A stretch of 7,477 nt of DNA from assembly GCA_964371695.1 (NCBI GenBank), contig CAYJOG010000131.1:1-7477 (forward strand), given 5' to 3'. The position numbers and the translations under genes are program-made. This document shows, one piece after another, positions 5,469-7,477 of this stretch; position 1 is the stretch's first letter, and the number at the start of each line of letters is the position of its first letter. The stretch is from CAYJOG01 sp964371695 [NCBI: uncultured bacterium] (lineage in GTDB: Bacteria > CAYJOG01). Below the pieces are notes generated by a model. The model was not told the DNA's origin, made no database searches, and saw only the letters and a list, made by a program, of their open reading frames with translations.

Positions 5469-5777
5469 ATGCAACTCGTCATCGCTTACATCCGCCCCAA
5501 CTCCGTGCGCAAGGTGGAACACGCCGTGGGGGTCCACGGCATTGACAGCATGACCATCCTCGAAGGCCGGGGCATGGGCGAGCAGGGGGGCGGGCGCATC
5601 GACAACATTCCCCGCGTGAAGCTCGAAATGGTGGTGCCCGGCGAAAAGGTGACCGTGGTGGTGCAGGCCATTCTGGAGGCCGCCCACACGGGCCAGCCCG
5701 GCGATGGTCTGGTGATCACTCACCGCCTGGACGGGGCCTGGAAAATTCGCACCAAGGAACCGTATTCGATTGGATAG
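5469..5777 (+). CDS. Divergent P-II (GlnB/GlnK)-like signalling protein with a shortened T-loop
   Basis: P-II proteins are trimeric sensors that bind ATP/ADP and 2-oxoglutarate and control partner proteins by contact. The 102-residue product matches the fold. It has an N-terminal MQLVIAYIRPNSVRKVEHAV strand and helix, GIDSMTILEGRG before the T-loop, and IPRVKLEMVVPGEKV after it. The B-loop is TGQPGDG (74-80) and the C-terminal strand has KIRTKEP. The T-loop (about 33-47, GRGMGEQGGGRIDN) is roughly eight residues shorter than in GlnB/GlnK and has no Tyr where uridylylation occurs, so it is probably not a GlnD substrate. No amtB or glnA is adjacent. The start is ATG 5469, 15 nt after the rplL terminator, with only a weak AGG. 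Its TAG lies before or within the beginning of the Nudix gene. The ligand and partner are unknown. Confidence 0.85.
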   Translation: MQLVIAYIRPNSVRKVEHAVGVHGIDSMTILEGRGMGEQGGGRIDNIPRVKLEMVVPGEKVTVVVQAILEAAHTGQPGDGLVITHRLDGAWKIRTKEPYSIG

Positions 5778-5787
5778 AACCCATCTC

Positions 5788-6594
5788 ATGGGTATTGATG
5801 AGATGAGGTCCAAGCCGCCGCCGCCTGCTGGTCTGGGCATGGTTATCTGGGGGCGCTGGACTGAAAAACAGGTCACCCTGCACTGGACCCGCGAGCCGCA
5901 GCGGTCACGGGCGTGGCACCGGGCGGTGAATCAACACTGGCGGCAGATGCGCCAGGCCCTGCCGTTTGTTTATGACGCGCCCCTGGCGGCGCTGCGGGAG
6001 GCCCAGGCTGAGGGCGGGCAGTTGTCCCTCACCTTCAGCCCCAGCCGTTATCGCTACACCGCCGTGACGCATCAGCCGGATGCCCGGCGGTGGCTGAAGG
6101 AATATGGCCCCCAGGGGCTGGGTCAGGGCGTGGCTTGCGCGCTGTCGCTGGTGTGTCCCCAGGGGCTGGTGCTGGCCCAGCGCAGCCAGCGGGTGATGGG
6201 GGGCCAGGGCCTGTGGCACCCCATCGCCGGTCATTTCGACCCGCTGACCCACATGGACCCAAAGGGCCGCCCCAGCCCGTTCATCACGGTGCTGCACGAA
6301 GTGGCGGAAGAAACGGGTCTGCGGCCCCGCGAACTGAAAAACCTGACATTGGTGGGGGTGCAGCATCACCCCCGCACACAAAAACCGGAGCTGCATTTTT
6401 GGGCCACCACACCGCTTTCTTTTTCAGAAATCCACCGCCGCGCCCAAAACGCCGCCGACGCCCACGAACACGCGGCGCTGGGGGTGTTTGACCCGGCGGC
6501 CCGTGCGGTGCTTTTGTCTCATCGCCGCACCGCCACGCCCGTGGCACTCGCCTGCCTCTGGCTGACAAACAAGCTTGAAGAAAATTCCGGCTGA
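5788..6594 (+). CDS. Atypical Nudix-domain hydrolase, substrate unknown
   Basis: With the ATG 5788 start the product has 268 residues. Residues about 1-110 are Trp/Arg-rich and unrecognised. A Nudix fold follows at about 115-215 (VACALSLVCPQGLVLAQRS, then WHPIAGHFDP, then the helix HEVAEETGL at 170-178). The helix keeps the metal-binding EVAEE core, but the box is not canonical. The usual Arg is His, and the gap from the leading Gly to this position is about eight residues longer than in G-x5-E-x7-REUxEE. Nudix enzymes cleave nucleoside diphosphates linked to another group; no substrate-specific motif is evident. Starts are uncertain. TTG 5770 has AAGGA at 5754-5758 and overlaps the P-II gene by 8 bp, while ATG 5803 and ATG 5839 are also in frame. 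The neighbouring P-II-like gene may be co-transcribed. Confidence 0.8.
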   Translation: MGIDEMRSKPPPPAGLGMVIWGRWTEKQVTLHWTREPQRSRAWHRAVNQHWRQMRQALPFVYDAPLAALREAQAEGGQLSLTFSPSRYRYTAVTHQPDARRWLKEYGPQGLGQGVACALSLVCPQGLVLAQRSQRVMGGQGLWHPIAGHFDPLTHMDPKGRPSPFITVLHEVAEETGLRPRELKNLTLVGVQHHPRTQKPELHFWATTPLSFSEIHRRAQNAADAHEHAALGVFDPAARAVLLSHRRTATPVALACLWLTNKLEENSG

Positions 6595-6611
6595 AGTCAG
6601 AATCCCGCGTT

Positions 6612-7337
6612 ATGTCAGGGCATTCAAAGTGGAGCAAAATCAAACGCAAAAAAGGCGCAGAAGACGCCAAGCGCAGCGTTATCTTCAGCAAGCTCATCCG
6701 TGAGATTCACGCTGCCGCACGGCAGGGTGGGGGAGACGAAAACATGAACCCGCGTCTGCGCACGGTGCTGGACAAGGCCCGCGCCGTGAACATGCCCGCC
6801 GACAACATCAAGCGCGCCCTGGCCAAGGCCGAGGCAGGGGCCGACGGCGCGGAGTATGTGGAAATGCTTTATGAAGGTTTCGGGCCAGAGGGCGTGGCGA
6901 TATTGGTGGAAAGCCTGACCGACAACAAAAACCGCACCGTGGCCGATCTGCGCCACATCTTCAACAAGAACAATGGCACCCTGGGCGACAGCGGCTGCGT
7001 GGCGTATCTTTTCACCCGTGTGGGCCAGTGTACGGTGCCGCCGGGCAAAGACCGCGACGCCGCCGAACTGGCCCTGATGGAAGCCGGGGCCATGGACATA
7101 GAAGAGGGCGAAGAGGGCCTGGACGTGACTGTGGCGGTGGAAGATTTTGAAGCCTTCAAAAAAGCCATGGACGCCGCTGGCATGAAGATGCAGGACGCGG
7201 AACTGGCCTATCAGGCAAACACCAGTCTCACGCTTGCGCCCGCCGCCGCCGAAAAAGTGCTGCGCCTGGTGGATGCCCTGGAGGACAATGAAGACGTGCA
7301 GGCCGTGTGGGCCAATTTCGAGAGCGCGGAGGAGTAG
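6612..7337 (+). CDS. yebC: YebC/TACO1/PmpR family protein
   Basis: The 241-residue product matches the family over its full length. It begins SGHSKWSKIKRKKGAEDAKR, the classic start, and continues with FSKLIREIHAAARQGG and NMPADNIKRALAKA. Later it shows YEGFGPEGVAILVE, DNKNRTVADLRHIFNKNNG and a C-terminal ALEDNEDVQAVWANFE. Members have been described as DNA-binding regulators (PmpR), and mitochondrial TACO1 as a translational activator. Recent work also ties bacterial YebC to translation of difficult sequences. Which role applies cannot be told from the sequence. ATG 6612 is chosen because it begins the conserved motif; its Shine-Dalgarno is poor. ruvC, a common neighbour, is not in the window, and the gene sits 17 bp after the Nudix gene. 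Confidence 0.95.
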   Translation: MSGHSKWSKIKRKKGAEDAKRSVIFSKLIREIHAAARQGGGDENMNPRLRTVLDKARAVNMPADNIKRALAKAEAGADGAEYVEMLYEGFGPEGVAILVESLTDNKNRTVADLRHIFNKNNGTLGDSGCVAYLFTRVGQCTVPPGKDRDAAELALMEAGAMDIEEGEEGLDVTVAVEDFEAFKKAMDAAGMKMQDAELAYQANTSLTLAPAAAEKVLRLVDALEDNEDVQAVWANFESAEE

Positions 7338-7399
7338 GGCGCTCACATATTTGGGTAAGGGGGCGGGTGGTTCCAAAGAAATGCCGTCACCTCCGCGTC

Positions 7400-7419
7400 A
7401 TTCCCGTGAAGGCGGGAAT
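7400..7419. repeat. dRS3-like palindrome ATTCCC-N8-GGGAAT
   Basis: ATTCCC (7400-7405), eight bases, then GGGAAT (7414-7419) matches the pattern of the dispersed dRS3 repeats first known in Neisseria. Similar sequences are scattered between genes in many proteobacteria. It lies 62 bp after the yebC stop. In Neisseria such sites can serve as phage integration targets; nothing here shows an insertion. Confidence 0.7.
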
Positions 7420-7425
7420 CAATAG

Positions 7426-7444
7426 CACAGGCATCCTGCCTGTG
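7426..7444. repeat. Perfect 8-bp hairpin CACAGGCA/TGCCTGTG
   Basis: CACAGGCA (7426-7433) and TGCCTGTG (7437-7444) are exact reverse complements around a TCC loop. An A8 run follows immediately on the + strand. A plus-strand terminator would need T residues there, so this is listed as repeat structure next to the dRS3-like palindrome rather than as a terminator. Confidence 0.6.
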
Positions 7445-7461
7445 AAAAAAAACCACCTTAT

Positions 7462-7477
7462 TCCCCTCTCCCCTTTA
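7462..7477. repeat. Start of a second copy of the inverted-repeat element, cut by the window edge
   Basis: All 16 bases (TCCCCTCTCCCCTTTA) are identical to 681-696, the outer end of the left arm of the earlier element. The window ends here, so the rest of the copy is not seen. The 13 bases AAAAAACCACCTT at 7447-7459 are also found, inverted, at 799-811 inside the first element. Confidence 0.75.

Noticed and set aside
5464-5492. TTGACA plus TACATC with 17-bp spacing as a promoter
   Set aside because: It starts at the P-II gene's own ATG and would drive transcription from within the gene; the -10 match is poor, so chance is more likely.
7426-7454. Hairpin plus A-run as a transcription terminator
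   Set aside because: On the + strand the run after the stem is A, not T; on the minus strand the T residues precede the stem instead of following it.
1-7477. CRISPR array, tRNA or rRNA genes, transposase
   Set aside because: I saw no regularly spaced direct repeats, no cloverleaf with a CCA end, no rRNA-like sequence and no transposase motif on either strand.

Overview
The window reads as a high-GC bacterial chromosome segment with every convincing gene on the + strand. A proteobacterium is the best guess. The basis is a short single-span SecE, a secE-nusG-rplK-rplA-rplJ-rplL order, proteobacterial-style intergenic inverted repeats and an ATTCCC-N8-GGGAAT repeat. The sequence alone does not fix the class.

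Positions 1-2171 hold a sulfur-carrier module. It consists of the 3' part of a JAMM/MPN+ metallopeptidase (1-333), a MoaD/ThiS-type ubiquitin-fold carrier whose encoded tail is Gly-Gly-Cys (396-674), and an E1-like MoeB/ThiF adenylyltransferase fused to a rhodanese domain (996-2171). Together they look like a protein-thiocarboxylate pathway. The JAMM enzyme would trim the carrier to Gly-Gly and/or release an amino acid product, the E1 domain would adenylate the Gly-Gly end, and the rhodanese or a partner would deliver sulfur. The likely product is cysteine or methionine (as in CysO/Mec or HcyS/HcyD/HcyF), but the acceptor enzyme is not in the window. A hairpin lies between the first two genes, and a roughly 180-bp inverted-repeat element separates the carrier from the E1 gene.

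Positions 2197-5454 hold the secE-nusG-rplK-rplA-rplJ-rplL cluster, linking protein export, transcription elongation and the L11/L1/L10-L12 stalk of the 50S subunit. A good sigma70-type promoter precedes secE. nusG appears to start at TTG and rplA at GTG in a 4-nt overlap. rplJ is preceded by a recognisable L10 autoregulatory leader, and its best-supported start is a rare ATT behind a near-perfect Shine-Dalgarno. A strong intrinsic terminator ends the cluster directly after rplL. rpoB, the usual next gene, does not follow.

Positions 5469-7337 hold a compact divergent P-II-like protein with a shortened T-loop, an overlapping or adjoining gene for an atypical Nudix protein, and a YebC/TACO1-family gene. 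The last 140 bases are intergenic and carry a dRS3-like palindrome, a second hairpin and the first 16 bases of another copy of the inverted repeat seen at 681-862.
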